A stretch of DNA of 64,000 bases from Stomoxys calcitrans (taxonomy: Eukaryota > Arthropoda > Insecta > Diptera > Muscidae). Of the stretch, positions 9,862 through 20,177 are shown in pieces (position 1 is the stretch's first letter; every line of letters begins with the position of its first letter). The stretch covers positions 227,429,827 to 227,493,826 of the forward strand of contig NC_081553.1 of NCBI RefSeq assembly GCF_963082655.1. Reading direction: 5' to 3'. A program made the translations under genes and the position numbers. The notes under the pieces are model-generated. The model did not search any database and was not told where the DNA came from. It was given only the letters and a program-made list of their open reading frames with translations.

Positions 9862-11124
9862 CTCGTAGGTAGTCCTGAGATGAATGTACTTCGTCACCCA
9901 ACTGGCCTTGTTACTTTTTTTGCCTTTATGTCTAGTTTGCACTAGGCAAATACGTCCAAAATTGGTTTTACCTTAGTGCACTTCAAGAACTAAAAGCCTG
10001 TAGAAGTACTAGTATGTATACAGGTCGTCCAGACATACAAAACTTCTACAAAAGAAATGCAACCTCTATTAAAAATAAAACAAACTGAAATATGCACCGT
10101 GATTGGACAAAAATCTGCTTTTAAGGAACTTATTTTCTAAACTAACCGGCGTTTTATTTTGTCTTGTTTGCTATCTGTATTGTTTACGAAAAAATAAAAA
10201 TGTGTCAAATAAGGAAATGTCATTTCTTCTATCGATAAATTCATATCGATAAATTTTGCTATAATCGATAAAGTTAAATCTGGGATGTTCGTATAGTTAG
10301 TGAAAAGCCAACGTATAACGTTACATGCCACTTACAAATATCACTTGCAAGTTGAATGATAAAGTTTTACGTCAGCTTAAAAGAGCGTGTGTCGAATGAT
10401 AGCAATCTCCTATGGTGTGATGTAAAAATGACGTGGGGTGTTGTTTTTTACACTGGTGAGAAAAAATTTTGCGAAAGTTGCAATATGGAAATATTTTAGG
10501 TCTTGTTTTGGAAAGAGGAAAACACGGCGAGTAAAGCAAGTAATGTTATTTTAAGGACATCTGTATTAATTATTTCCCAATTTTAAAAGGTTTTGTACAT
10601 GGAACCTTCTTTACAAACCATTACTTCACGAAAAATGAATGCAAATTTGCTTCTATTTTTGTTTTATTGTTTACATGAAAATGGTGAACAAAACTCAGGC
10701 CAGGTAAAAAAAAACTATTGACGTCGTTATAGAAAAACCACTAAACGGCAGCATTTCAATAAACTACAAAGACAAAACTGTACTTTTGTCCATTTTTGTT
10801 AAATAACAACATTTTAGAATTACGCTGCCAATGGTAATAGACAATAATTTTACTTATTTTATGCCAAATAAGTCGTTTGAATTTAGTGACGTCTGCCCAC
10901 AATGTAGGCGTCTAAGTTATGCCGCACGCAAGTTGGTTGCTAAAACGCAAATGAATTTGCAATTACTGACATGGAAAAAATCTTACTAGCCCCTGGGCTA
11001 CTCAAAAATTATTCACCACATTTAACATCATATTTTTAATATCTCTACAACTTTGCTACCATTCGACACACAGCCAAAGTATGATACATGATGAATTACA
11101 TCCCATAACTGTGTTAAATTCATA
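9862..11124. other. Intergenic region with a DRE-type cluster
   Basis: Apart from the TATCGATA cluster at 10230-10270 I see no gene or repeat. The segment nearest 9862 probably holds the first exon and promoter of the UXT-like gene. Confidence 0.4.
10230..10270. promoter_or_regulatory. Three DRE-like (TATCGATA) motifs
   Basis: TATCGATAA occurs at 10230 and again at 10244, and TAATCGATAA at about 10262. TATCGATA is the DREF-binding DRE core-promoter element of many broadly expressed Drosophila genes. It is 460 bp or more upstream of the UXT-like start codon and could mark that promoter (with a longer 5'UTR) or an unseen divergent transcript. No other gene is recognised nearby. Confidence 0.5.
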
Positions 11125-11125
11125 C

Positions 11126-11227
11126 ACCCGTATTCACAAAACTTAAAACAGCTTTAGGTGTATTTGGCAGTTCTATAAAGGAAATCTGTCAAATAAACCA
11201 ACTTTAACGATACTTTAAGTTTTTTGT
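11126..11227. mobile_element. Short MITE-like element, copy 1
   Basis: The ends are inverted (ACAAAACTTAAA at the left, TTTAAGTTTTTTGT at the right). The interior, TTTGGCAGTTCTATAAAGG followed by AAATCTGTCAA, recurs at 12252-12368. No coding capacity. Confidence 0.55.
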
Positions 11228-11575
11228 TATTGTTGTTGTAACCACAACAAGCTCCTGTATGTGAGCATGATCGTTTGCCGCGGGAACAAGGTAGCCATTT
11301 GTTATTTAAAGGCGCCAATAGCTCGCCTCTTCATATCGAGCATCATAGGCACTCAGTGTTTGTGCAAGAGCCGGTGCCGCTCGGCCTCTCACTTAGACTC
11401 TCCGCTCGATACCGCTGATTGTCCGCGACTGCCGTTACAGCTACTTCGTATGGAGCATTCCACTATCCGCAAACTGTGGACGCTTCCGGTAGCTCACAGC
11501 TAAGCTTCTCGTAACAGCAATGAAAACCTCACAGATTGGACCTCAATGTTCCAGCCTATCCCGTGCCGACAATAA
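11228..11575. repeat. Dispersed repeat R, copy 2
   Basis: This is clearly homologous to 1870-2300 and 19560-19805. Shared blocks include GCGCCAATAGCTCGCC, GCACTCAGTGTTTGTGCAAG, CTGATTGTCCGCGACTGCC and GCATTCCACTATCCGCAA. The alternative readings on both strands show no domain. Confidence 0.7.
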
Positions 11576-12251
11576 ACAATATCCCGTCCCGTATATTGAG
11601 TTCTACTTTTAGAACTAATTGCTTATTTTGTGTGTTTGAATCAAAGATTTCAGGAATTTTACAAAAAGGCCAAACTGCCTCGTCTGCCTTTTTTATACGT
11701 CGCACAAATAACGTTCCTACATGTGCGAAACTGCTGTTTTTACTTGCTGTATGATGTTTGCATTTTGGAATTTTTCCATTTAAATAACAAGTAGTTCTTA
11801 AACGGACCGTTTAAAACGTATAAACGGTGCCAAAAAAAAAATTATGTATTACACAAACTTTTTCAACACAATTGAGTAATAATTTTCAAATTAATTTAAA
11901 TTAAGTTAAAATGCATTTCAAGCCAATTTCACTGTGCTATTAGGAAGACCAAGCAGACCGTATACGGTCTTTGGTTTGAATTTAAGCCAGATTCGTCAAA
12001 TATATTGTACGGCATATTTTTCGGCAGCATTTTAAACCAACGCTGTATTCACATGTAGATGGCGCTCCACTGTTGTTAATGTTAAGATAAAACGACGAAC
12101 GCCTAAATGTATGCTAACGTGATTTTTGTTAGTCTTAGAGTTGAAAATAACATTTGGTAACGTTTTCGTCATAACTTGATTTTTTTTATTTACATTTAAA
12201 TTAAATTAAATTTAAAATAAAAAGAAATATGGTTTAAATCTATTTTCTCAC
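11576..12251. other. No recognisable feature
   Basis: AT-rich DNA without a recognisable gene or repeat. Confidence 0.35.
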
Positions 12252-12368
12252 GGCCTTATTCACAAAACTTTATGAAGCCTTACAATAGGGGTTTTTTTGG
12301 CAGCTTTATAAAGGAAATCTGTCAATTAAACCTATTTCAAATCTACATGAAGTTTTGTGCATAGGGCC
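12252..12368. mobile_element. Short MITE-like element, copy 2 (GGCC ends)
   Basis: About 117 bp with inverted ends: left GGCCTTATTCACAAAACTT, and the right end in reverse complement GGCCCTATGCACAAAACTT. Roughly 18 of 23 terminal positions match. The interior is shared with 11126-11227. No clear target duplication. Confidence 0.65.
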
Positions 12369-12614
12369 ATTAAATTTTGACTCAAGTTTTCTTTTTAGTA
12401 TTAATCATAATAAATGTTTAATTTTTCAAAACAAATCGAATCTATTAAACAATTTAAATGTTATATTTGGTAAGGGATTGACAAAATCTTCTTGACTTTG
12501 TACAACAAAAAAAAGGGGGATACAAAAGGCATCAAAAAGGTGACAGAAGCTTTCGACGGCAAAGGCCCGCTACTGCCTAGACCAGAGCATGATGCCAACT
12601 GACTGGGAAGAGTA

Positions 12615-13720
12615 AAACCGTCTGTCTGTCCGTCCGTCTGTCTGTCGAAAGCACGCTAACTTTCGAAGGAGTAAAGGTAGCCGCTTGAAATTTTGCACAA
12701 ATACTTCCTATTAGTGTAGGTCGGGCTATGTGGTCCATATTTTGATATAGCTACCATGTAAACCGATCTTGAATCTTGACTTCTTGAGCCACTAGAGGCC
12801 GCAATTCTCATCCGACTTGGCTGAAATTTCGCATGACGTGTTTTTTGTTATGACTTCCAATAACTGTGCCAAGTGTGATTCAAATCGGTCCATAACTTGA
12901 TATAGCTGCTATAGAAACCGATCTCGAATCTTGACTTCTTGAGCCACTAGAGGGCGCCATTGTCATCCGATTTGGCTGAAATTTTGCATGACGTATTTCG
13001 ACTTCCAATAACTGTGCCAAATATGCTTCAAATCGGTCCATAACTTGATATAGCTGCCAAAAAACCGATTTTGAATCTTACTTCTTGAGCCACTAGAGGG
13101 CGCAATTCTTATCCGATTTGGCTGAAATTTCGCATGACGTTATTAAAAGTTATGACTTTTAATAACTGTGCCAAATATGGTTCAAATCGGTCAATAACCT
13201 GATATAGCTGCCATATAAACCGATCTTGGATTGTGACTTCTTGAGCCTACAGAGGGCGTAATTATTATCTGATTTGGCTGAAATTTTACATGACGTGTTT
13301 TGTAATGTGCAACAATAGTGCCAAATATGATTCAAATCGGCCAATAACCTGATATAGCTGCCATATAAACCGATCTTGGATTGTGACTTCTTCAGCCACT
13401 AGAGGGCGCAATTCCTATCCGTTTTGGCTGAAATTTTGCACGACGTGTTTTGGTATGACTTCCAACCACTGTGCCATGTGTGGTGCAAATCAAGTCATAA
13501 CTTGACATAGCTGCCAAAGAACCGATCTTGAATCTTAACTTCTTGAGCCACTAGAGGACGCAATTCTTATCCGATTTGGCTGAAATTCTTCACAACAATT
13601 CTTTTCTTTTATCCTCTGTTTGCCTAAAAAGAGATATCGGGAAAATAACTCGACAAATGCGATCTATGGTGGAGGGTATATAAGATTTGGCCCGGCCGAA
13701 CTTAGCACGCTTGTACTTGT
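12615..13720 (+). mobile_element. Helentron-like element (subfamily A), 5'-truncated
   Basis: The copy starts in the CCGTCTGTCTGTCCGTCC block, continues through GTAGCCGCTTGAAATTTTGC, then about six degenerate monomers with TTCTTGAGCCACTAGAGG at 12781, 12936, 13082, 13238 and beyond. It ends with ATGGTGGAGGGTATA (13666-13680), the stem-loop TTGGCCCGGCCGAA and CTTAGCACGCTTGTACTTG. The 5' TATACCC terminus is missing. Monomer spacing varies from 146 to 156 bp, so this array is older than the uniform ones. Confidence 0.85.
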
Positions 13721-13864
13721 TAATGGTACACCTGATTTGCAAACGTTTGACCTCGCAGGTAAAAGTAGTCTTAAATCATATTTAACCAAATTGTTCATAA
13801 TTTAAGCCTAACACGCCATTCGTAAACAAAATGCAAAATAAGTGAATAAACTGAACTGATCACC

Positions 13865-13872
13865 TATAAATA
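13865..13872 (+). promoter_or_regulatory. Putative TATA box of the secreted-protein gene
   Basis: TATAAATA lies 91 bp upstream of the start codon at 13956. A transcription start about 25-30 bp downstream would give a 5'UTR of about 60 nt. Inferred from position and sequence only. Confidence 0.5.
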
Positions 13873-13955
13873 ACCGACAGTAAGCCAAGTGAAATTAGCA
13901 TTAAAAAAAACGCCCAATTGGAGTGTAGAACTGAAAAAGTATATTTCGAAAAAAA

Positions 13956-14471
13956 ATGTCTTTTCATTTAAAAAGGAATCTTTGGATTTTTACCATACTA
14001 CTTTTGGTAATACAACTGGCAAAGTGTCAGGTATGTGACAAAAAAAAAGTCTCAAAAAGGATCTACCTCTGTACGACTTACAATTCTTAGGATGAGAAAC
14101 CTCAAGAATCGGAAGAGGAAGAGGAGGATGACTCCTCTTCTGAAGAAACTGTGGAGGATTCCAATGAATCTGGTAATCAAAGACGTCGTCGTCGTCGTCG
14201 CTCTGCTGATTTAAGTGAAGAGCTAAATTCTAAAAGCATAGAAACTGAAGCTAAACCAAATTTTGCTATACCTGGCCTGCCGGATCCTTCAACAATTCTG
14301 AAAATTGCTGAAATCCTTACCAGAGTGGGACAAGAGGTTCTACCCACATTGGTCGAAGGTAATACGGGTTTGAAAACTTTTATTGAAAATCGTCTACAAC
14401 GTGATTTGAAATTTATGAAAAATCTCAGTGATGAAGTGAATACAGTTTTCAAGAATATTCGAAAGAAATGA
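13956..14471 (+). CDS. Small secreted protein, unknown family (two exons)
   Basis: I join exon 1 (13956-14030, 25 codons) to exon 2 (14091-14471) across a 60-nt intron bounded by CAG|GTATGTGA and TTCTTAG|GAT. The product is 151 residues. Residues 1-25 are a classic signal peptide: KRN, the hydrophobic core LWIFTILLLVIQLA, then KCQ. An acidic Glu/Asp/Ser-rich segment follows (about 26-50), then seven consecutive arginines (about 57-63) before SADL. That is a plausible proprotein-convertase site releasing an acidic propeptide. The C-terminal 85 or so residues look amphipathic and helical (PDPSTILKIAEILTRVGQEV, then a basic end KNIRKK) and contain no cysteine. I do not recognise the family; a secreted gland or immune peptide is only a guess. 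AATAAA follows at 14485. Confidence 0.78.
14031..14090 (+). other. 60-nt intron of the secreted-protein gene
   Basis: The donor GTATGTGA and the acceptor CAATTCTTAG are both good fits to fly consensus. Without splicing, the signal-peptide frame does not connect to the long exon 2 frame; with it, the frame is continuous. Confidence 0.8.
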
Positions 14472-14484
14472 GCATAACTTTTAG

Positions 14485-14490
14485 AATAAA
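14485..14490 (+). terminator. Polyadenylation signal AATAAA
   Basis: An exact AATAAA 14 nt after the TGA of the secreted-protein gene. Further AATAAA-type motifs occur near 14609 and 14636. Confidence 0.65.
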
Positions 14491-14861
14491 ATTTGGTAAT
14501 TTTGCAAAATAATTCATTTTTCTTTTATCGCAGCTATTAATGGATAGTTAGAAACTTTATTTTGCGAAAGAGAGAAGGTTATGCATACACATATGTCCCA
14601 ACATATGAATAAAAAAATTGTGTCTTTATATGAAAAATAAATCCAAATTTTGTGAAATGATTGTTGAGTATTTAAAAAACTGCAAAGTTAGCTACAAACT
14701 TTCGCTTAAGGAACAAGGATAGACTTCTGGGATAGATAAAAATCATTTAGTTCCTCAAATAAATACAATAACAGTTGGAATTGACGCCAAAATCGTTTCT
14801 GTTCTTTATCTTTAATGCAACCTGCAACACTCCTATATCTTCTTTACTTTAATTGGCTATG

Positions 14862-15005
14862 ACAGAGTATTTGTTCCACTAGCCGAACGTAAAATAGCGT
14901 TCCAAGCGCCTCGATCTTCTGCCCTCATGCTAAAATCTCTGACACCAAGTTTCGAGGTGTCTCCCACCACTTGATCTTTCCATTGGGCTTTTGTGTGATC
15001 TTTCC
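14862..15005 (-). pseudogene. RTE-clade LINE, C-terminal end of RT protein
   Basis: The minus strand reads WKDQVVGDTSKLGVRDFSMR then AEDRGAWNAILRSASGTN and a stop. This resembles the extreme C-terminus of RTE-clade ORFs (W.d.v..Dl.kLGvr.w...AqDR..Wr.iv). It lies downstream, in minus-strand terms, of the endonuclease block at 16724-17760, with unrelated plus-strand LINE sequence between. I interpret both as parts of one split RTE element. Confidence 0.6.
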
Positions 15006-15033
15006 GTGTTTGCTTTCAAAAGTCTTCTTCTTC

Positions 15034-16680
15034 TTCTTGGGTCTGGCACGGTGCAATTTTATCAAAACTTGTCGTTCTTGGGGTCGGTAATAACTTTGCA
15101 ACCTTTTCAACCTTGCTTACCGTGCGGATGTTTTCCCAGCGCGTTGGAAAGTTGCGAACGTTCAGCCCATCCCCAAGAAAGGTGGGGCAAACAACCCTGC
15201 AAATTACCGGTCAATTTCGATATGCTCCGCGCTCTCCAAACTTATGGAGAGTATGATTAACCATCATCTTGTCAGATACTTAGAGTCCAATGGCCTTCTT
15301 AGCGGCAGACAGTATGGGTTCCGCAGAAATCGCTGTACGGGAGACCTAATGGCATTTTTTGTCGGAACGATGGAGTCGCTCTATCCACCAGTTTGGTGAG
15401 AGTAAGGTCCTGGCTGTGGATATCTCCAAGGCATTTGATAGGGTCTGGCACGGTGCAATTTTATTAAAACATGTCGTTTTTGGTGTCGGTAATAACTTTG
15501 TTCGATTTACATCGAGCTTTCTCAGAGATCGCACTATGCGAGTTGTTGTAGATGGACACTCATCTGATGAGTATACATTGACCGCAGGTGTGCCACAAGG
15601 CTCTGTCCTTTCCCCTTAGCTTTTTCTTATTTTCATTGACGAAGTCCGACCCAACTTCGAATCCAGTCTACTCATTTGCTGATGGCAGTAGTCTGTGTCA
15701 TTCATATTCATTCGATCATAGGTCCAATCCTCAAGAAATTGTGGACAGGAGGCGCATTATGGATGAGACGCTCTCCCAGGATTTGTTGGCCATTTCCGAG
15801 TGGGGTAGAATAAACAGAGTAGACTTTAATGCTGTCTCTTGTCTCACAAGCGATTCACTGACCCACTACAATCGTCGATATCTATCGACGGTATAGATAT
15901 TGAGGAGTCAGATGCTCTTGATGTTCTGGGCATGACGATACAAAGTGATGTCCGTTGATCAAAACAGGTATTCGAAGTGTCGAAAAAAGCATTCAAGTGT
16001 TTGGGCTTTCTCAAGCGTTGCAAGAAATATTTCACCTCTTCTGATCTTCTCAATATCTATACTACCTACATCAGGGCGAGGATGAAATATAACTCTCATA
16101 TATGGGCGGGAGCTCCAAAATCAATACCTTGGAGCTACTGGACCGGGTTCAACGGAGAGCGATGGTGTTGATTGGGGACAGACAGGTTATCGTACTCTAT
16201 TGCTTCCCTTGAACATCGTCGGAATGTGGGTAGCATTGTATTGCTCTATCGTTATTTTCGTGCGTTCCAGGGATATTCGTCTTCTTATCCCTGACGTTAG
16301 GATGTTCATCAGGAATACAAGACTTGCCAGGAACTCACACCCGTTTGTAATCGATTGGCCAGTCGACCGGACCATGCATTACCGAGAAAATTAATTTTTC
16401 GCCCGAATCATTCATATGTGGAATCAACTTCCGGCAAATGTCTTTCCCACCGACATTGATGTTCAGAAATTTAAGACTAATATCAATAAACACTACTCTC
16501 TCTCACCCCCCTCCAACGCAATGCACTTCATATATAGGGGACATCCCCTGCGTGTTGGTTGCGTGAAAAAAAATTTTCTTTCCATATCCTCAGCATGCTA
16601 TCTGTGTCAGTTCCCAGATTTCCTTCTTTGTCTCTGCAGGAGGATGTGCCTGCACCAAAGCCATGGTTTTGATGTTTAAT
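15034..16680 (+). pseudogene. Non-LTR reverse transcriptase, frameshifted relic
   Basis: Successive plus-strand frames give FPARWKVANVQPIPKKGG, ANNPANYRSISICSALSKLM, GRQYGFRRNRCTGDLM, VDISKAFDRVWHGAILLKH, GVPQGSVLSP (then a stop), SFADGSSLCHSYS (degenerate active site), KKAFKCLGFLKRCKKYFTSS and MWNQLPANVFPTDIDVQKFK. The order is that of a whole RT domain plus C-terminal region, broken by several frameshifts and stops. The YADD box is now FADG, so it is inactive. Its N-terminal endonuclease is missing. A related C-terminal end occurs at 52370-52760 on the minus strand. Confidence 0.87.
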
Positions 16681-16723
16681 TCTTTGTCAGAATTTCCGGA
16701 TTTCATTCTGACTTCTGTACATC

Positions 16724-17760
16724 TCAATTCTTTCTGCGGAATAGACGTTTCTCCTCTCTCCTTTTCTGCCGATACCTCTCTTTCATCTGGCGCGTTGCTA
16801 CTGATTGCAGGGTTGCTCTAAATGCCGCATTCTTGGCTTCAGTAGCATCTCGACACTCTTGGTCGTACCATGGGTTTCTTGGAGGAGGCTTCCGGTAACC
16901 AAGTACAAATTTCGTGGCATTTTCCATAGAGTGGGCAATAGTTTGCCACTGCGCCACTACATCATTGGAACAAGGTGTGCCGCTGCCATTTGATGTGTTT
17001 GCAGCTTTTCAATGTCCAGCTTCCGTGCAGTGTCAGTTCGGACTTTCCTCGCCATGTTCAAACTGGTGCGAACTTTTGCTGCAACAAGGTAATGATGCGA
17101 ATCTATATTCGCTCCAAGGATCGATCGTACATCTAATACGCTGGATGAATGCCTTCCATCTATCACAACGTGATCGATTTGGTTCCATGTATTTTGATCG
17201 GGTCGGATCTGCTATGTTTTTTACCGCGGCGAAATCTATCAGCCTCAACCCATAACTGGACGTTATCCCGTGGAGGCTAAACTTTCCGAATGTTGGAACA
17301 AAAATGTCTTTCTTCCCTATCTTTGCATTAAAATCTCCTAGAACGATTTTGATATCATGGGCGGGGCAGCGTTCATAATCTCTTTCTGGGCGCTCGTAGA
17401 AAATATCCTTGGTCTGCTTGTCTTTGTCTTCCGTCGGGGCATGGGCACAAATAAGGCTGATGTTGAAGAATTTGGCTTTTATGCGGAATGTGGCTAGCTT
17501 CTCATCCAACACAGTAAAGTTGAAGACAAGTTGTTTCAGTCTCCGACTAACCACAAATTCACAGCCAAATTCATGCCTCATGTTATGGCAGCTAAAGTAT
17601 AGTTCGTCACCGTATGGTGTTGTAGTAACGCCATTCCCAGTCCATAGCACTTCCTGTAAGGCGGTAATATCTACCTTGTACTTCTCTAATATGTCCGCCA
17701 GTGCGTATACTGCACCTTCTCTATAAAGAGTGCGGACATTCCAGGTGCAGATCCACAAAT
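16724..17760 (-). pseudogene. RTE-clade LINE, endonuclease domain and linker
   Basis: The minus strand opens with TWNVRTLYREGA, DITALQEVLWTGNG, ISLICAHAPTEDKD, KIVLGDFNAKIGK and GLRLIDFAAVKN. These are hallmarks of the RTE-type endonuclease (also domesticated in vertebrate craniofacial development protein 2). After a frameshift near 17160 it continues with VLDVRSILGANIDSHHYLVA. The usual SDH motif is SHH here, so the catalytic Asp is lost. A further frame carries the linker NPWYDQECRDATEAKNAAFR and RRREEKRLFRRK-like residues. The RT domain that should follow is absent and replaced by the opposite-strand LINE ending at 16680. Dead by frameshift, missing residue and missing RT. Confidence 0.88.
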
Positions 17761-17814
17761 CAGGGTCCTTTTTCGTTTGCGTGGGTCTTCAACGTTGGGG
17801 GGGGAGCGGTCCGT

Positions 17815-19428
17815 TTTTATACCCACCACCGTAGGATAGGGGGTATATTGATTTAGTCAACACATCGAAATATCAATTTTCGACCTTACAAAGTATATAT
17901 ATTTCGGATCGTCGTAAAATTCTAAGACGATTTAACGATGTCCGTGTCTGTCCGTCTTTTCGTCTGTCCTTCCGTCTGTTGTAATCACTTTAGAGCCTTC
18001 AAACATTGAGTTATTGAGCTGAAGTTTGGCACAGATACGTCTTTTTGATGCACGCTCGTTAAATTCTTGAACGGGCCAACTCCGACCATATTTGGATATA
18101 TCTGCTATATAGACCGATTTTCCGATAAAGGGACTAATGCCCATAAAACTTTATTTTTCATCCGATTTTGCTGCAATTTGCAACAGTGAGGAGTTTAAGG
18201 CTTCCCGACAATTGACCCATATATGGTTTAAATCGGACTTTATTTAGATATAGCTACCATATAGACCGATCCCCCGATAAGGGGGTCTGAAGGCCATAAA
18301 AGCTTTAGTTTTTAACCGATTTCGCTGAAATTTGCAACAGTGAGTTATTTGAAGCCTCCCGATAACTGACCTAAATATGGTACAGATCGGACTATATTTA
18401 GATATAGCTGCCATATAGACCTATCCCCCGATAAGGGGTCTGAAGGCCATAAAAGCTTTATTTTTCATCCGATTTCGCTGAAATTTGGAATAGTGCGCAG
18501 TTTTAAGCCTCTCAACATCCGATCAAAATATGGTACTGATCGGACTATATTTAGATATAGCTGCCATATAGACCGATCCCCCGATAAGGGGTCTGAAGTC
18601 CATAAAAGCTTTATTTTTTATCCGATTTCGTTGAAATTCGGAATAGTGCGCTGTTTTGAGCCTCTCAACATCCGATCAAAATATGGTACAGATCGGACTA
18701 TATTTAGATATAGCTGCCATATAGACCGATCCCCCGATAAGGGGTCTGAAGTCCATAAAAGCTTTTTTTTTTATCCGATTTCGTTGAAATTCGGAATAGT
18801 GCGCTGTTTTAAGCCTCTCAACATCCGACCAAAATATGGTACAGATCGGACTATATTTAGATATAGCTGCCATATTGACTGATCTGCCGATAAAGGGTCT
18901 AAAGTCCTTAGAAGCTTTATTTTTTATCCGATTTCGCTGAAATTTGGAATAGTGCGCTAGTTTTAAGCCTCTCAAAATCCGATCAAAATATGGTACTGAT
19001 GGGACTATATTTAGATATAGCTGTCATATAGACCGATCCCCCGATAAGGGGTCTAAAGCCCATAAAAGCGTTATTTTTTATCCGATTTCGCTGAAATTTG
19101 AAAGAGTGAGTATTTTTAGGCCACATGCCATCCGACCCAAATAGGGTCAAGATCGAACTATATTTAGTTATAACTGCCATATTGACCGATCTGCCGATAA
19201 AGGGTCTAAAGACCATAAAAGCTCTATTTATTACCCGATTTTGTTGAAATTTGAAATAAAAAATTCAACAGTGACTTATATTTATTAGACCACTCAATGT
19301 CCGCGCCGAATTTGGGTGCATAAATTAAATCCAATTTTCACCAGATTGTGGCGAAAGGGGGTTTATATATACACCCCAGGTGGTGGGTATCCAAAATTCG
19401 GCCCGGCCCAACTTAATGCCTTTTTACT
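17815..19428 (+). mobile_element. Helentron-like element, full length (subfamily B)
   Basis: The 5' end ATACCCACCACC (17819-17830) is matched by a perfect inverted copy GGTGGTGGGTAT (19379-19390). This lies just before a stem-loop (TTCGGCC-C-GGCCCAA, 19397-19411) and a TTTTTACT end. After the CTGTCCGTC block there are about eight monomers. Their CATAAAAGC marks fall at 18448, 18601 and 18754, an exact 153-bp period. Several monomers share CCGATCCCCCGATAAGGGGT, itself a small palindrome. It encodes no protein. The plan (short paired motif, tandem array, second motif, hairpin) is that of non-autonomous Helentrons (HINE/DINE-1). Confidence 0.85.
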
Positions 19429-19429
19429 A

Positions 19430-19805
19430 TTCCTTTGTTTCTCATAGTAGTTCTCATAGTTTTCCGGGGGCGGGTTACTGGCCCAGAGCCCCAACCGCAT
19501 GGGTTTTGTGGGATTGCACATGTATCCCTCGTTGTGGCGAACAGCTTGCTCCAAGATCCGACGCTCGCCTCCAGCCGCCCCTAACCTGGGAACAGACGCT
19601 GATGTTGGTCATTGGTTATTTGAAGGCGCCAATAACTCGCCTTGTCATCTCGTGTATCATTGGCACTCAGCATTTAATTAAGAGCCAGTGCCACCTGACT
19701 CCTCACTGAGACTCTTCCCTTGAAAATCGCTGACTGTCCGCGACCGCATTTGCAGCTACTGCGCACAAAAACGGAGCTTTCCACCATCCACAAAACGGAG
19801 CTTTA
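19430..19805. repeat. Dispersed repeat R, copy 3
   Basis: From about 19600 this matches the other two copies (GTTATTTGAAGGCGCCAATA, GACTGTCCGCGACCG). The 5' 170 bp (GGGGGCGGGTTACTGGCCCA and onward) is not seen elsewhere in the window. The end has a short duplication, AAAACGGAGCTTT twice near 19768-19804. Confidence 0.65.
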
Positions 19806-19806
19806 A

Positions 19807-19874
19807 TCTAAGTTTTATTAAAAATGCATTTACTTTCTTTTAAAAAATCCGCAATTACTTTTTGGGCAACCCAA
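19807..19874 (-). mobile_element. Mariner-type MITE, one-ended fragment
   Basis: Only one end remains: AAAAATCCGCAATTACTTTT then TGGGCAACCCAA, followed by TA. The sequence is the reverse complement of the left end of the copies at 56610 and 63781. Confidence 0.75.
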
Positions 19875-19894
19875 TAGTTATACCTTGTCTGAAA

Positions 19895-20177
19895 ATGCAT
19901 ATTTGCCCCCGAACAGGGAACAGGGGCAAGTTTCTCACATATCAATGAGTGCTATTCGATTTAAGTTTAAGCTCAATAAAAAGGGAGCTGCTTTTTTTAG
20001 CAGAATTTGAACGGTGAGGACACCTCTTTGGGAAGATGTTTTTCCATGGCATAGTAACTCACATATGTTGCCAGCATTATTACTAGAGGATAATCACTAC
20101 TGGTGTTCTTGCCAGCATTCGAACCCGGCCTTCAGGGTCATAGGCGGATATGCAAACCTTTGTGCTACGGTGGCCTC
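19895..20177 (-). mobile_element. tRNA-derived SINE, copy 2
   Basis: In reverse complement the head reads GAGGCCACCGTAGCACAAAG (A box) and GGGTTCGAATGC (B box). The body carries the CTTTTT..TTGAGCTTAAACTTAA and TGATATGTGAGAAACTTGCC blocks of the intact copy at 33887-34203. It is diverged, and its 3' end is altered by a small local duplication (AACAGGGAACAGGGGC). Confidence 0.75.

Noticed and set aside
10137..10331. 64-codon minus-strand frame over the TATCGATA cluster
   Set aside because: Its composition is unremarkable and it spans the likely promoter motifs, so it is probably chance.
18493..18882. 129-codon plus-strand frame with repeated FRYSCHIDRSPDKGS
   Set aside because: Same reason: three tandem monomers of subfamily B read in one frame. 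Frames are also open on the opposite strand.
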